15,222 nucleotides of DNA from Chlamydiota bacterium (GTDB lineage Bacteria; Chlamydiota; Chlamydiia; Chlamydiales; JAJFMI01): assembly GCA_021772235.1 (NCBI GenBank), contig JAJFMI010000075.1, positions 1-15,222 on the forward strand. Direction: 5' to 3'. This document shows positions 6,302 through 13,951 of the stretch, one piece after another. The position numbers were made by a program, and so were the translations under genes. Numbering within the stretch: position 1 is the stretch's first letter; each line of letters opens with the position of its first letter. The notes below the pieces were generated by a model, which did no database searches, had not been told where the DNA came from, and was given only the letters and a program-made list of their open reading frames with translations.

Positions 6302-7584
6302 TGCCTTTTACGCTCACCATGCCAAAACTTAGCCCGACAATGGAAGCGGGTAACATCGTCAAATGGCACAAAAAAGAGGGCGACGCCGTAAAAGAAGGCG
6401 ACCTGCTTTTTGAAGTGGCAACCGATAAAGCGACCGTTGAACACAACGCCTTAGATGAAGGGTTCTTGCGAAAAATACTTGTTCCCGAAGGAAACGAAGC
6501 GACCGTAAATCAACCCGTTGCTATTTTTACCGAAACCGTTGATGAATCTATTGAAGGCTATCAGCCTGAAGGCATCGCTGCTGCTCCGGAAGAAAAAGAA
6601 GAAAAAACTGTTGAGGCGACAACTCAAACAGCAAAACCTACCTCCACAGCTGGTCTAGCACAGCCCGCATTTGTTCCTGAAGCCCCTCCAGAAAACTACC
6701 GTTTTGCCTTTCCAACAGGACGTCCTGGCGAACGCATTCTCGCATCTCCACTCGCCCGAAAACTGGCGCAAGAAAGTGGCATTGATCTCTCTGCAATAAA
6801 AGGAAGTGGACCAAACGGGCGCATTATGAGCCGCGATTTAAAAAATGCACCAAAAGGCACAGCACAATTTGGCACTACAGCAATGCCAACAAAGCCTGCC
6901 GGCAGCTACGTTGAAGAAGCGCTTTCACCTATGCGTAAAGCTATCGGATCTCGTCTACAAGCCTCTAAAACTTTTATCCCTCACTTTTACCTGCAAGTAG
7001 AAGTTGATGCGACGGCCATGATGGAAACGCGCACACAACTGAAATCGGGCGGCATAAAAGTCACTTTTAACGATTTTATCGTACGCGCTTGTGCCATCGC
7101 TTTAAAAGAATTTCCCGTAATCAATTCTGGCTTCAACTCGGAAAACCAAACGATTATCCGATTCCAAACAGTAGATATCGCCATCGCCGTTACAATTGAT
7201 GCTGGACTGATCACACCTATTGTGCGTCACGCCGATCATAAAAATATTTCGCAACTCTCGCAAGAAGTGCGTGAACTAGCCACCCGCGCAAAAGCGGGGA
7301 AACTTGAGCCTGAAGAATACCGTGGCGGCTCGTTCACAATATCCAACCTTGGCATGTTTGGGATTCACGACTTTCAAGCCGTGATTAACCCGCCCCAAGC
7401 AGCCATACTGGCAGTTGGCGGCATCCTCGATAAACCCGTCGTAAAAAACGGCTCAGTCGTACCAGGAAAAGTTCTGCCACTTTCTCTTTCAGCAGATCAT
7501 CGCGTAATTGATGGCTCTGATAGCGCGCAATTTATGAAGCGGGTAAAAGAAATTCTTGAGAACCCCTCCTTGCTATTGATATGA
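6301..7584 (+). CDS. pdhC: Dihydrolipoamide acetyltransferase (E2) of the pyruvate dehydrogenase complex
   Basis: A 427-residue E2. One lipoyl domain at residues 2-77 with the lipoylated lysine at 43 in EVATDKATVE; an Ala/Pro/Thr-rich flexible linker at about 90-145; a peripheral-subunit-binding domain at 147-181 (ASPLARKLAQESGIDLSAIK, then GSGPNGRIMSRDL); a second linker; and the catalytic acetyltransferase domain from about 205 to the end. The active site HRVIDG (400-405, His400 and Asp404) is intact. A single lipoyl domain matches mitochondrial and chlamydial E2. It transfers the acetyl group from lipoyl-lysine to CoA and forms the complex core. E3 is not in the window and presumably lies elsewhere. 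The start overlaps the pdhB stop by one base. Confidence 0.97.
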   Translation: MPFTLTMPKLSPTMEAGNIVKWHKKEGDAVKEGDLLFEVATDKATVEHNALDEGFLRKILVPEGNEATVNQPVAIFTETVDESIEGYQPEGIAAAPEEKEEKTVEATTQTAKPTSTAGLAQPAFVPEAPPENYRFAFPTGRPGERILASPLARKLAQESGIDLSAIKGSGPNGRIMSRDLKNAPKGTAQFGTTAMPTKPAGSYVEEALSPMRKAIGSRLQASKTFIPHFYLQVEVDATAMMETRTQLKSGGIKVTFNDFIVRACAIALKEFPVINSGFNSENQTIIRFQTVDIAIAVTIDAGLITPIVRHADHKNISQLSQEVRELATRAKAGKLEPEEYRGGSFTISNLGMFGIHDFQAVINPPQAAILAVGGILDKPVVKNGSVVPGKVLPLSLSADHRVIDGSDSAQFMKRVKEILENPSLLLI

Positions 7585-7604
7585 AATTTGCTTTTTGTTA
7601 TTAT
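7576..7604 (+). promoter_or_regulatory. Strong sigma-66/sigma-70-type promoter, near-leaderless
   Basis: TTGATA (7576-7581), a 17-bp spacer, TATTAT (7599-7604): five of six consensus matches at both boxes with ideal spacing. The -35 box lies in the final codons of pdhC. Transcription should start near 7611, while the next ATG is at 7612, so the mRNA would have almost no leader; the gene indeed lacks a Shine-Dalgarno sequence. Confidence 0.65.
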
Positions 7605-7611
7605 CTAGCCC

Positions 7612-8319
7612 ATGAAATTGGACATTGATTACAGAGCTGCATTCTTATTAAAAGAAGCGGCAACTGAAACAAAATACTTTGCTACTCTAGGTAAACAAAC
7701 TGCAGGCACAGCGCTACTAGGACTCTCTTTTTTCTCGCAGTTATTAAATAAGAGTGAAGATGTCATCTGTGCATTTATTGATTTTCAAAAGCAACATGTT
7801 ATTTTAACTTCAGCAGATTTTCTATTCCATGTTTATAGCCATGGTACTTATTTACTTGCTCACTTAGTTACATGTGTTACAGCACTATTTTGGCAAGCGC
7901 ATCGCATGCATAACTATCTCGAAACTGAAAAACTCGATATCTCTATTCCTTTAAGTATTGAATTTTTGCAAATGCAACTTATAGAGAGTCAAATTAAACT
8001 AAAAAATTCTTTCACAGAGAATGCTTTCTTAAGAAAATTATTATCTAATCCTGAACTTAGAATGCTTTTAGATTTAAAAATGTATTTTTCTAAAAACCTG
8101 CAAGGTCGTCCTCCAAAATTGATTGAAGGAATCACGAATCTTATGAATAAAATATTTAAGGCTGTTGAGGAAAATCAATCCATATCTCCATTCACAAACA
8201 ACGCTGTAATAGTACTGGCTGCAGCATTTTGTCAAATTCCAGTATCTGAAGAAAGGGATAAATATTCTACTTTTCTCAATGAGCTTCGTAAAAAATGGTC
8301 CACTAGCCTTAAAAATTAA
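7612..8319 (+). CDS. Unknown 235-aa protein
   Basis: No family recognised. The 235-residue protein starts MKLDIDYRAAFLLKEAATET, is mostly helical in composition, and has two moderately hydrophobic stretches at about 33-45 (TALLGLSFFSQLL) and 78-95 (HGTYLLAHLVTCVTALFW), the second a candidate membrane helix or amphipathic hairpin. A third hydrophobic run lies near 200-212 (NAVIVLAAAFCQI). There is no signal peptide. The coding sequence is AT-rich compared with pdhABC. It sits 27 bp after pdhC behind its own promoter and 59 bp before another orphan gene on the same strand, so it is probably regulated separately from the dehydrogenase. Possibly an inclusion-membrane or other lineage-specific protein, but I cannot show this. 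Confidence 0.7.
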   Translation: MKLDIDYRAAFLLKEAATETKYFATLGKQTAGTALLGLSFFSQLLNKSEDVICAFIDFQKQHVILTSADFLFHVYSHGTYLLAHLVTCVTALFWQAHRMHNYLETEKLDISIPLSIEFLQMQLIESQIKLKNSFTENAFLRKLLSNPELRMLLDLKMYFSKNLQGRPPKLIEGITNLMNKIFKAVEENQSISPFTNNAVIVLAAAFCQIPVSEERDKYSTFLNELRKKWSTSLKN

Positions 8320-8365
8320 TCCTGCCTTAATATTTCAATAGTAGATAAACTTAGCTTCTTAAGTT

Positions 8366-8370
8366 GGAGG
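8366..8370 (+). promoter_or_regulatory. Ribosome binding site of the 138-aa orphan
   Basis: GGAGG with 8-nt spacing to the ATG at 8379. It follows a small AACTT/AAGTT inverted repeat (8348-8352 and 8361-8365). This strong site contrasts with the absence of one on the neighbouring 235-aa gene. Confidence 0.7.
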
Positions 8371-8378
8371 CGAAATAA

Positions 8379-8795
8379 ATGGCATTAGACCAAGTTGCAA
8401 TTTTTAAAGGACACTTACCGGAGCAAACTAGAGGGTTAGCAAAACGAGCAGCTGACAATGAAAGTTTTCTTTGTTCAAATCTCAATCTGTTAGGAGCAAC
8501 AGTATTTGCAACAATGGGAGTATTTGAGAATGTAATTGGGACTGGAAAATCAGTTGTATATGCGCTTTTTTCTCCATATGATGCTTTTTTCAAAGATCAT
8601 TTCTATTGCTCCATTGTCGTGCATCCATTACAAGTTGGGTATCGCGCAGTAGATGGTGTTACAGATAGATTGCGTGACGCAGCTCTTTGTGCAATTACAG
8701 CCACAGCTTACAGCTTCACAATTCTTACCTCTCCGTTAGGAATTCGTAACTGGGTTCACGCCAATATTCTCTGCACAAAAAACGGACTTTCATAG
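8379..8795 (+). CDS. Unknown 138-aa protein
   Basis: No family recognised. The protein starts MALDQVAIFKGHLPEQTRGL and has three hydrophobic patches: about 35-50 (LNLLGATVFATMGVFE), 54-68 (GTGKSVVYALFSPYD) and 101-120 (AALCAITATAYSFTILTSPL), interrupted by charged residues, so it may be membrane-associated rather than a simple transmembrane protein. GTGKS at 54-58 looks like a shortened P-loop, but the surrounding nucleotide-kinase architecture is missing. A strong GGAGG supports the start. It is probably co-transcribed with the 235-aa gene. Its stop codon TAG (8793-8795) abuts the antisense corA stop (8790-8792), so the two genes meet tail to tail with no terminator space. Confidence 0.65.
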   Translation: MALDQVAIFKGHLPEQTRGLAKRAADNESFLCSNLNLLGATVFATMGVFENVIGTGKSVVYALFSPYDAFFKDHFYCSIVVHPLQVGYRAVDGVTDRLRDAALCAITATAYSFTILTSPLGIRNWVHANILCTKNGLS

Positions 8796-9710
8796 CCATT
8801 TTTTTCGTTGAAAAAGTATCAAAGCGATAAACGAGCAGAAGACGGTAAATATCATAATGCCCGCAAAGGCAAAAGCGCTTTTTTCAAAAGGGAGGGCGAC
8901 GTTCATTCCGTAAAGTGAGGCAACCATTGTCGGTATGGAAAGGATGATTGTAAGAGATGTGAGAAGTTTGATTGTTTTGTTTAGCTGGTTTGTGAAGATA
9001 ATTTGGAAAGAGTCGCGGAGACCACGGATAGAGCGCAAGTTGATTGTGCAGAGATCTTCAGATTGAATACTGGCGTTGAGTAAATCTTCTAGAAGGTCTT
9101 GATCTTTTTCATAAAGGAGCGTGTAGCGGCCAGAAGTAATCGCTTCAAGCACATTGCGAAGGGGAACAAGGGAGGAGAGATACTGGCTGAGATTTTCCTC
9201 GTTAATTGTGAGTGCCGTAATGTCTTCACTTTCTACACTACTCATCTCTTTTTCTTTTTTTAGAACGTTTGCGCGGATTTTTTTAATTTGGAGAGTGAAT
9301 TCTTGGGTGATTTTTAGGAGGATAAAGAGGAGGAATTTAGACTTCTGGGTAGAAATAAAGCGCGTTTTTTGCGAGAGGAGGTTTTTAACGAGGTGACTTT
9401 TTTGTGGACAGATAGTGATGAAGTATTTTGGCGTGAGAAGAATGCCTAGTGTAGTTGTGTAAAGTCCCGCTTCTTGATTTGTAGGGTGGCGGGTAAAGAT
9501 GAGGACGTTTTTTTCATTAAGGCGCTCTACACGGGGTAGTTCGTGTTTATCGAGACAATCGTGAAGGTCGGTGTATTCGTTTTCCGTAAGTTTAGCAACT
9601 TCATTTAGATCGCTAGGTGTTGCTTCATCGATGTGAATCCAGCATCCATCCTGAATCTCGTCGATTTCCTGAAAATTGTCATCGCCTTCATTTTTAATGT
9701 AGATGTGCAT
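8790..9710 (-). CDS. corA: CorA-family magnesium/divalent cation channel
   Basis: A 306-residue CorA. The N-terminal cytosolic alpha/beta domain includes CWIHIDEATPSDL (23-35); a long helical stalk covers about 125-245; the two C-terminal transmembrane helices are at about 247-267 and 279-300, and the pore-mouth signature YGMN is at 267-270, directly after TM1. The short basic tail QRKKWL is typical. The protein forms a pentameric inner-membrane channel for Mg2+ (possibly Co2+/Ni2+). It begins 8 bp after the lpxD stop on the same strand, so it is likely the last gene of the bamA-skp-lpxD operon; this placement is not one I know from Chlamydia trachomatis. No clear ribosome site is visible, suggesting coupling to lpxD translation. 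Confidence 0.94.
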   Translation of the reverse strand: MHIYIKNEGDDNFQEIDEIQDGCWIHIDEATPSDLNEVAKLTENEYTDLHDCLDKHELPRVERLNEKNVLIFTRHPTNQEAGLYTTTLGILLTPKYFITICPQKSHLVKNLLSQKTRFISTQKSKFLLFILLKITQEFTLQIKKIRANVLKKEKEMSSVESEDITALTINEENLSQYLSSLVPLRNVLEAITSGRYTLLYEKDQDLLEDLLNASIQSEDLCTINLRSIRGLRDSFQIIFTNQLNKTIKLLTSLTIILSIPTMVASLYGMNVALPFEKSAFAFAGIMIFTVFCSFIALILFQRKKWL

Positions 9711-9718
9711 GGTAGTTT

Positions 9719-10762
9719 CTACTCTTCAAGCTTCTCTAAACGTAATTCTAACTCTTTCATCTTTTTCACATGTTTCTCGATATTGCGCAAGAGGACTTTC
9801 TGTTTGTTGTATTTATGTAAGTCGGTAGCAGGGGAGCCGCGATAGGGCCCAGCTTTTGTGAGTGTTTTGCTAACGCCGGAGCGTGTGGCAATTTGAGTTC
9901 CTGATGTGATTTCTACATGTCCAGTTATTCCACATTGTCCACCGATAATGACATGTCGACCCGTTTTCGAAGAGCCTGCTATCCCGGTTTGTGCAACAAT
10001 CAGATTGTCTTCACCAATTTCAACGTTGTGTCCAATTTGCACAAGATTATCAATTTTACTTCCGCGTTTTATAATTGTAGCTTTGAAACGCGCGCGATCG
10101 ATAGCGGTGTTAGCGCCGATTTCTACATCATCTTCAAGTATGACAATGCCGAGTTGATCGAGTTTTTGGTGGTGGCCTTTTTCATTGGGCAGATAGCCGT
10201 AACCGCAAGATCCGATTACGCACCCTGGTTGTAGAATGACGCGATTGCCAATTAGGGAGCCTTCACGAACAGTTACGTTTGCATAAAAGTGGCAGTGTTT
10301 GCCGAGAGTAACGCCTGGGCCTATGTAGGTGCCAGCGGAAATGGTTGTGTGATTGCCAATTTTTGCATTATGGTCAACTACGACGTGAGGGCCAAGAGTG
10401 ACATCTTTACCGATTTGAGCGCTATTATGAACAACGGCTGTAGGATGGATTCCTGTGAATCCGGTTTTCTCTTGGTGCTCACGCAGGAGAAGTTCCGCAA
10501 TCGTTTGAAAGGTGTGCGAGGGGTCGTCAGAAATGAGGAAATTGCGATTTTCTGAGAGTTTAGTATTGCGGTCAATACAGATGATACCAGCGGTAGTTTT
10601 AGGAAGAAGCTCCTGGTAGCGGCTGTTCGAGAGGAAGGAGACGTCGTGCGGCCCAGCAGATTCTAGGCCGTCGACGTTTGTTACTTCATGCTCGGGATTG
10701 CCGACAAGAAGGGTGCCAGTAAGCTTTGCAAGCTCTTCTAAGGTGTACCCTTTTTTACTCAC
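9719..10762 (-). CDS. lpxD: UDP-3-O-(3-hydroxyacyl)glucosamine N-acyltransferase
   Basis: A 347-residue LpxD, which adds the N-linked hydroxyacyl chain in lipid A synthesis in the cytosol. An N-terminal uridine-binding domain (1-100, with GPHDVSFLSN at 37-46) is followed by a left-handed beta-helix of hexapeptide repeats (about 104-310, for example IGKDVTLGPH, IGNHTTISAG, IGPGVTLGKH). The catalytic His is His245 in DNLVQIGHNVEIG. The C-terminus (about 327-347) is a short charged coiled coil, KKMKELELRLEKLEE. The start codon is GTG (10760-10762), overlapping the skp stop as GTGA, which implies coupled translation. Length matches bacterial LpxD. With bamA and skp it forms a conserved envelope-biogenesis operon. 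Confidence 0.97.
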   Translation of the reverse strand: MSKKGYTLEELAKLTGTLLVGNPEHEVTNVDGLESAGPHDVSFLSNSRYQELLPKTTAGIICIDRNTKLSENRNFLISDDPSHTFQTIAELLLREHQEKTGFTGIHPTAVVHNSAQIGKDVTLGPHVVVDHNAKIGNHTTISAGTYIGPGVTLGKHCHFYANVTVREGSLIGNRVILQPGCVIGSCGYGYLPNEKGHHQKLDQLGIVILEDDVEIGANTAIDRARFKATIIKRGSKIDNLVQIGHNVEIGEDNLIVAQTGIAGSSKTGRHVIIGGQCGITGHVEITSGTQIATRSGVSKTLTKAGPYRGSPATDLHKYNKQKVLLRNIEKHVKKMKELELRLEKLEE

Positions 10763-11307
10763 TTTGCAGCGGCCTTGAGATTGAGAGCATCAAACTCTTT
10801 GTCCATTTCTAAAATCACTTCGTTTGTCAAATCGAGGTTGCTGGAGCAGTAAAGAACGCTTTCCATTGGAATGATGTAATCAAGTCCTTTTACGCGGGCG
10901 ATTTTTTCTGCAGCAGTTTTTGAATGATCGTGGATTGTTTGCATCATGCGCATTTGTGCTTGTTGCCCAACTTGCATGTATTGTTGCTGATAGCGGCTGT
11001 ACTCTTCTTGCAGCGCTTGAAATTGTCCTTTCATCTCTTCAGCTGCAGCGGGATTGAGGCCGTCCATGTAGTCAGCATCTTGGAATTTTTCTTGTAATCC
11101 TTTTAATGCGTTTTCACGGTCTTGAATGAGCTCACGCATGCTTGTGAGAGCTTTTTCCATTGACTCTTGTTCGTGCTTGCCGATTTTTGAATCGGTCCTG
11201 CAAGAGCTAAAGTTTACAAAGCCAGCTTCATGGGCTTTTTGCTCTGCAGCTGGTAGGCTGGCAAGTAGTGCCGAGCTTGCGATAAGTGTTGCAATTGTTT
11301 TTTTCAT
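10759..11307 (-). CDS. skp: Skp/OmpH-family periplasmic chaperone
   Basis: A 182-residue exported protein. The signal peptide MKKTIATLIASSALLASLPA ends near residues 20-21. The mature start AGFVNFSSC (28-36) corresponds to the first beta strand of Skp, followed by a long, charged helical hairpin (about 48-140, rich in Glu/Gln/Lys, for example QALQEEYSRYQQQYMQVGQQ) that forms the tentacles, and a closing strand near LDYIIPMESVLYCSSNLDLT. The family binds unfolded outer-membrane proteins in the periplasm and hands them to BamA, whose gene ends 17 bp upstream. Two cysteines in the body domain (Cys36, Cys154) could pair. The stop overlaps the lpxD GTG start. Confidence 0.92.
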   Translation of the reverse strand: MKKTIATLIASSALLASLPAAEQKAHEAGFVNFSSCRTDSKIGKHEQESMEKALTSMRELIQDRENALKGLQEKFQDADYMDGLNPAAAEEMKGQFQALQEEYSRYQQQYMQVGQQAQMRMMQTIHDHSKTAAEKIARVKGLDYIIPMESVLYCSSNLDLTNEVILEMDKEFDALNLKAAAK

Positions 11308-11316
11308 AAATAATAA

Positions 11317-11321
11317 CTCCT
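11317..11321 (-). promoter_or_regulatory. Ribosome binding site of skp
   Basis: AGGAG on the minus strand, 9 nt before the skp ATG (11307) and immediately after the bamA stop. It fixes the skp start and suggests independent initiation within the polycistronic mRNA. Confidence 0.75.
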
Positions 11322-11324
11322 ATT

Positions 11325-13790
11325 TTAGAATTGTCCTCCCATGGCAAAGAAGAAGCGTCTTACATCTTCGTCAGACTTGGTTTTGAATTTATCTTTGCTA
11401 GTTAATACTCTCCTTCCAGTTGGATTTATGGGGAATCCCATACCAAGTGTCAAGGGTAATCTTTGTCCTACGTTGAGACGTAGGCCAAATCCATAAGCCA
11501 TATTGACATGATTTATATTAAAAGTTTTTTGTGATATGGATCCCGCATCGAAAAACACGAAAACGTCTGCCATTGGCAAGATTTGCTGATTGTATTCCAC
11601 GGAAGTGAGGAATGAGCTCACACCACCTGTCGGATCGTCTGTATCCACGTTTTTCGTAATACCTTTTCCGGTTTTCGGTTTTCTAAAGTGTGGTCCTAAG
11701 ATGAAAGGTTTGTAACCACGAACGGAATTTTCACCACCGAGAAAGAAGAGTTCGCTTAATGGAATATCTTCAGGTCCACCGCCTCCAAATGGATATAGGA
11801 AGGTAGCATCACAGCGAAATTTAAATGTTCCTAGGCGCCACACGGGATAGTAGTAACTGTTGAGATAGGCGAATTTGGCGATGGGGAAATCTTGTGGGCC
11901 AGAATCTCTGTTTGAACGTCTGTGTTCCCAAAGGATTTCTGCTTCACCACCCGCACGCAATCCACGATGGGGTTTAAACGGATTATCGATAGAGTTAAAG
12001 TTTAAAGAGAGACCAAATCCAGTAATGATACCGCTATTTTGTTCTTGGTTTTGCGCTTTTGGGCCGGCGCTCGAATCGACATTGATATTGCTCCAACGGA
12101 GGCGGTATTTCGAACCAAAGGTCCAGAAATTTGTGATGGGATAACTTGCGTATAGATCAGTTCCGAAAGTATCAATGTGATAATCTTTTGAAGTCAATTC
12201 TGAGTGAGAGTAGTTGAGGTCGAAACCGACACGCCAAGGTGTATCGTTAAAATAAGGATCTAACCAGGAAATAACGTAATTGCTCTGTCTTGAACCAAAG
12301 CTAACGCGTGCATGGGCGAATTCCCCGTTCCCTCGAACGGCTTTGATGCCCTCTTTGTGAATGCGGCCAAGACCTGCAATATTGAAATTGTTTTCAGTAA
12401 GGTCAAGTCCACCAAAGATACTATCAGTACTACTAAAACCGGCAAAAAGACTAGCGCTTCCAGTCGTTGTTTCTTCTACTTCAATGTTTACGTCGCGATA
12501 ATTTGGCCCAAGAGATTGATCTTCAGGGGAACGAACAGCATAAACATTTACGCACTTAAAGAAGCCGACAGCTTCTAAGCGTCTTTTTGTAGCTTCCAAT
12601 TTACGACTATCAAAAATAGCACCCGGATCAAGAAGTGATTCACGCAAAATCACATTTGTATTTGTTGATGTATTTCCTAAAACGCGGACGAGGCCAACGT
12701 GATACTGATCACCCTCTTCTATGCTGAAGTGCACATTGTATTTAGGTGAAAAGGCATCTAGCTGCATGATATATTGGACATTCGCCTCGATATACCCTTT
12801 TGAGCCGTAAAGGTCCTTCAAAGATTGCACGCTATCGCGCACATTATTTGGGGAGTAGTCATCACCCGTTTTGATATATAATGCCTTTTCTACTTCCTCA
12901 TCGGTGAAGAGGTCATTTCCTTTAAATGAGATATCACCAAAATGGTAGAGTTCACCTTTATCGGCAATAACTGTAATGGTCAAACGGCCTGTTTTTGGAT
13001 TCTCTTCATGGCGGATAGAGATATTGGCGTCGGCATACCCTTGATTTTGCAAGTAATCGATGATCATTAACCGGTCATGATCGAGGTGGTCTTGGTTATA
13101 AGTGCCGCGTTGCGTGATAAAGCTGGTGAAGAGATTGTATTTTTTAGTAGCGATCATTCTTAAAATATCGCTCTCTTCTTTATCGCTTAAGCCTTCGAAT
13201 TCTACTGCACCAATGCGTCCAGAACGCCCTTCACAGACAACCACATTGATCTGTACTTCATTATTTTCCGCTTTGGGCAAAATCGTATACTGCAGTTCAG
13301 CTTCAAAATATCCCTTCTTAATGTAGAATTCCTTAATCTTATTAAAGCCTTCGTTGAACTTGGCTCGATTGAAAACCTCTCCTGGTTTCACACCCAATTT
13401 GCGCTGCAATTTTTGCGTTGTAAAGCACTCATTGCCATACCATTTAATTGTGCTAATCACAGGTTTTTGCCAGATGCGTACATTGATAACAAGTTCGCCT
13501 CCGCATACTTGGATTTGCGGATCAATGCGATCGAAGTCATTACTCAAATTTTTCAAATCTTGGTCGAAAGCTAGTTGTGAGAAGGGGTCGCCAACCTTGG
13601 TGCGCATCCCTGAAATTAGCGGTGTGGGATCGTAGAATTGCCCGGGACACAAGGTCTCCATCTGAATATGGATTTTTGCTACTTTCTTTTGCTCATAAGA
13701 TTCGACTGAAGGGTAGCCGCCGTAGTCGGCAAACGCAGGAGCTGCTGCGAGTAAAATAGAGGATACAAATAAGGGTAAAGCTTTTTTCAT
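11325..13790 (-). CDS. bamA: BamA/Omp85 outer membrane protein assembly factor
   Basis: An 821-residue Omp85. The signal peptide is residues 1-21 (cleavage AFA-DYGG). Five POTRA domains follow at about 36-108, 109-188, 191-280, 281-362 and 364-440, each ending in a strand such as VVVCEGRSG or FSIEEGDQYH, and then a 16-stranded beta-barrel from about 445 to 821. The L6 motif VRGY is at 690-693 and the C-terminal residue is Phe (FAMGGQF), the usual outer-membrane insertion signal. BamA folds beta-barrel proteins into the outer membrane. Unusual: Cys48/Cys96 both lie in POTRA1 and Cys122/Cys186 both in POTRA2, suggesting disulfides in the oxidising periplasm. A good promoter lies just upstream and no strong ribosome site is seen. 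First gene of the bamA-skp-lpxD-corA operon. Confidence 0.97.
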   Translation of the reverse strand: MKKALPLFVSSILLAAAPAFADYGGYPSVESYEQKKVAKIHIQMETLCPGQFYDPTPLISGMRTKVGDPFSQLAFDQDLKNLSNDFDRIDPQIQVCGGELVINVRIWQKPVISTIKWYGNECFTTQKLQRKLGVKPGEVFNRAKFNEGFNKIKEFYIKKGYFEAELQYTILPKAENNEVQINVVVCEGRSGRIGAVEFEGLSDKEESDILRMIATKKYNLFTSFITQRGTYNQDHLDHDRLMIIDYLQNQGYADANISIRHEENPKTGRLTITVIADKGELYHFGDISFKGNDLFTDEEVEKALYIKTGDDYSPNNVRDSVQSLKDLYGSKGYIEANVQYIMQLDAFSPKYNVHFSIEEGDQYHVGLVRVLGNTSTNTNVILRESLLDPGAIFDSRKLEATKRRLEAVGFFKCVNVYAVRSPEDQSLGPNYRDVNIEVEETTTGSASLFAGFSSTDSIFGGLDLTENNFNIAGLGRIHKEGIKAVRGNGEFAHARVSFGSRQSNYVISWLDPYFNDTPWRVGFDLNYSHSELTSKDYHIDTFGTDLYASYPITNFWTFGSKYRLRWSNINVDSSAGPKAQNQEQNSGIITGFGLSLNFNSIDNPFKPHRGLRAGGEAEILWEHRRSNRDSGPQDFPIAKFAYLNSYYYPVWRLGTFKFRCDATFLYPFGGGGPEDIPLSELFFLGGENSVRGYKPFILGPHFRKPKTGKGITKNVDTDDPTGGVSSFLTSVEYNQQILPMADVFVFFDAGSISQKTFNINHVNMAYGFGLRLNVGQRLPLTLGMGFPINPTGRRVLTSKDKFKTKSDEDVRRFFFAMGGQF

Positions 13791-13817
13791 GGTCTGGCCA
13801 AATGTATTAAGTTCCTA

Positions 13818-13847
13818 AGTATAGGATGCGAAGGAGTTTTAGAGCAA
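13818..13847 (-). promoter_or_regulatory. Predicted promoter of the bamA-skp-lpxD-corA operon
   Basis: On the minus strand TTGCTC (13847-13842), 18-bp spacer, TATACT (13823-13818). Predicted start near 13811, giving a leader of about 20 nt before the bamA ATG. The large palindrome ends about 25 bp upstream of the -35 box. Confidence 0.55.
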
Positions 13848-13871
13848 GTTTTTGCGTGTGGAGCTCCACCT

Positions 13872-13951
13872 CGCTTTGCAAAATCCAATAACTGCCGCCA
13901 AGCCGTATCATATACACTGTCATGGCGGCAGTTATTCGATTTTGCTTTGCG
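13872..13951. repeat. Large imperfect inverted repeat upstream of bamA
   Basis: Two 29-base arms (13872-13900 and 13923-13951) match as reverse complements at 25 of 29 positions, including an uninterrupted 14-bp inner stem AATAACTGCCGCCA / TGGCGGCAGTTATT. The outer part has one mismatch, then 8 paired bases, then three mismatches (TTT opposite TTT), then 3 paired. The loop is 22 nt. Neither strand has a T-run after the stem, so it is not a standard intrinsic terminator. It could be a cruciform or protein-binding site, an RNA hairpin in the read-through transcript, or a copy of a dispersed palindromic repeat (MITE/REP-like). Confidence 0.8.

Noticed and set aside
8538..8552. GTGKS in the 138-aa orphan as a P-loop
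   Set aside because: Too short for Walker A (GxxxxGK[ST] incomplete as read with the preceding residues), and no Walker B or nucleotide-binding fold follows.
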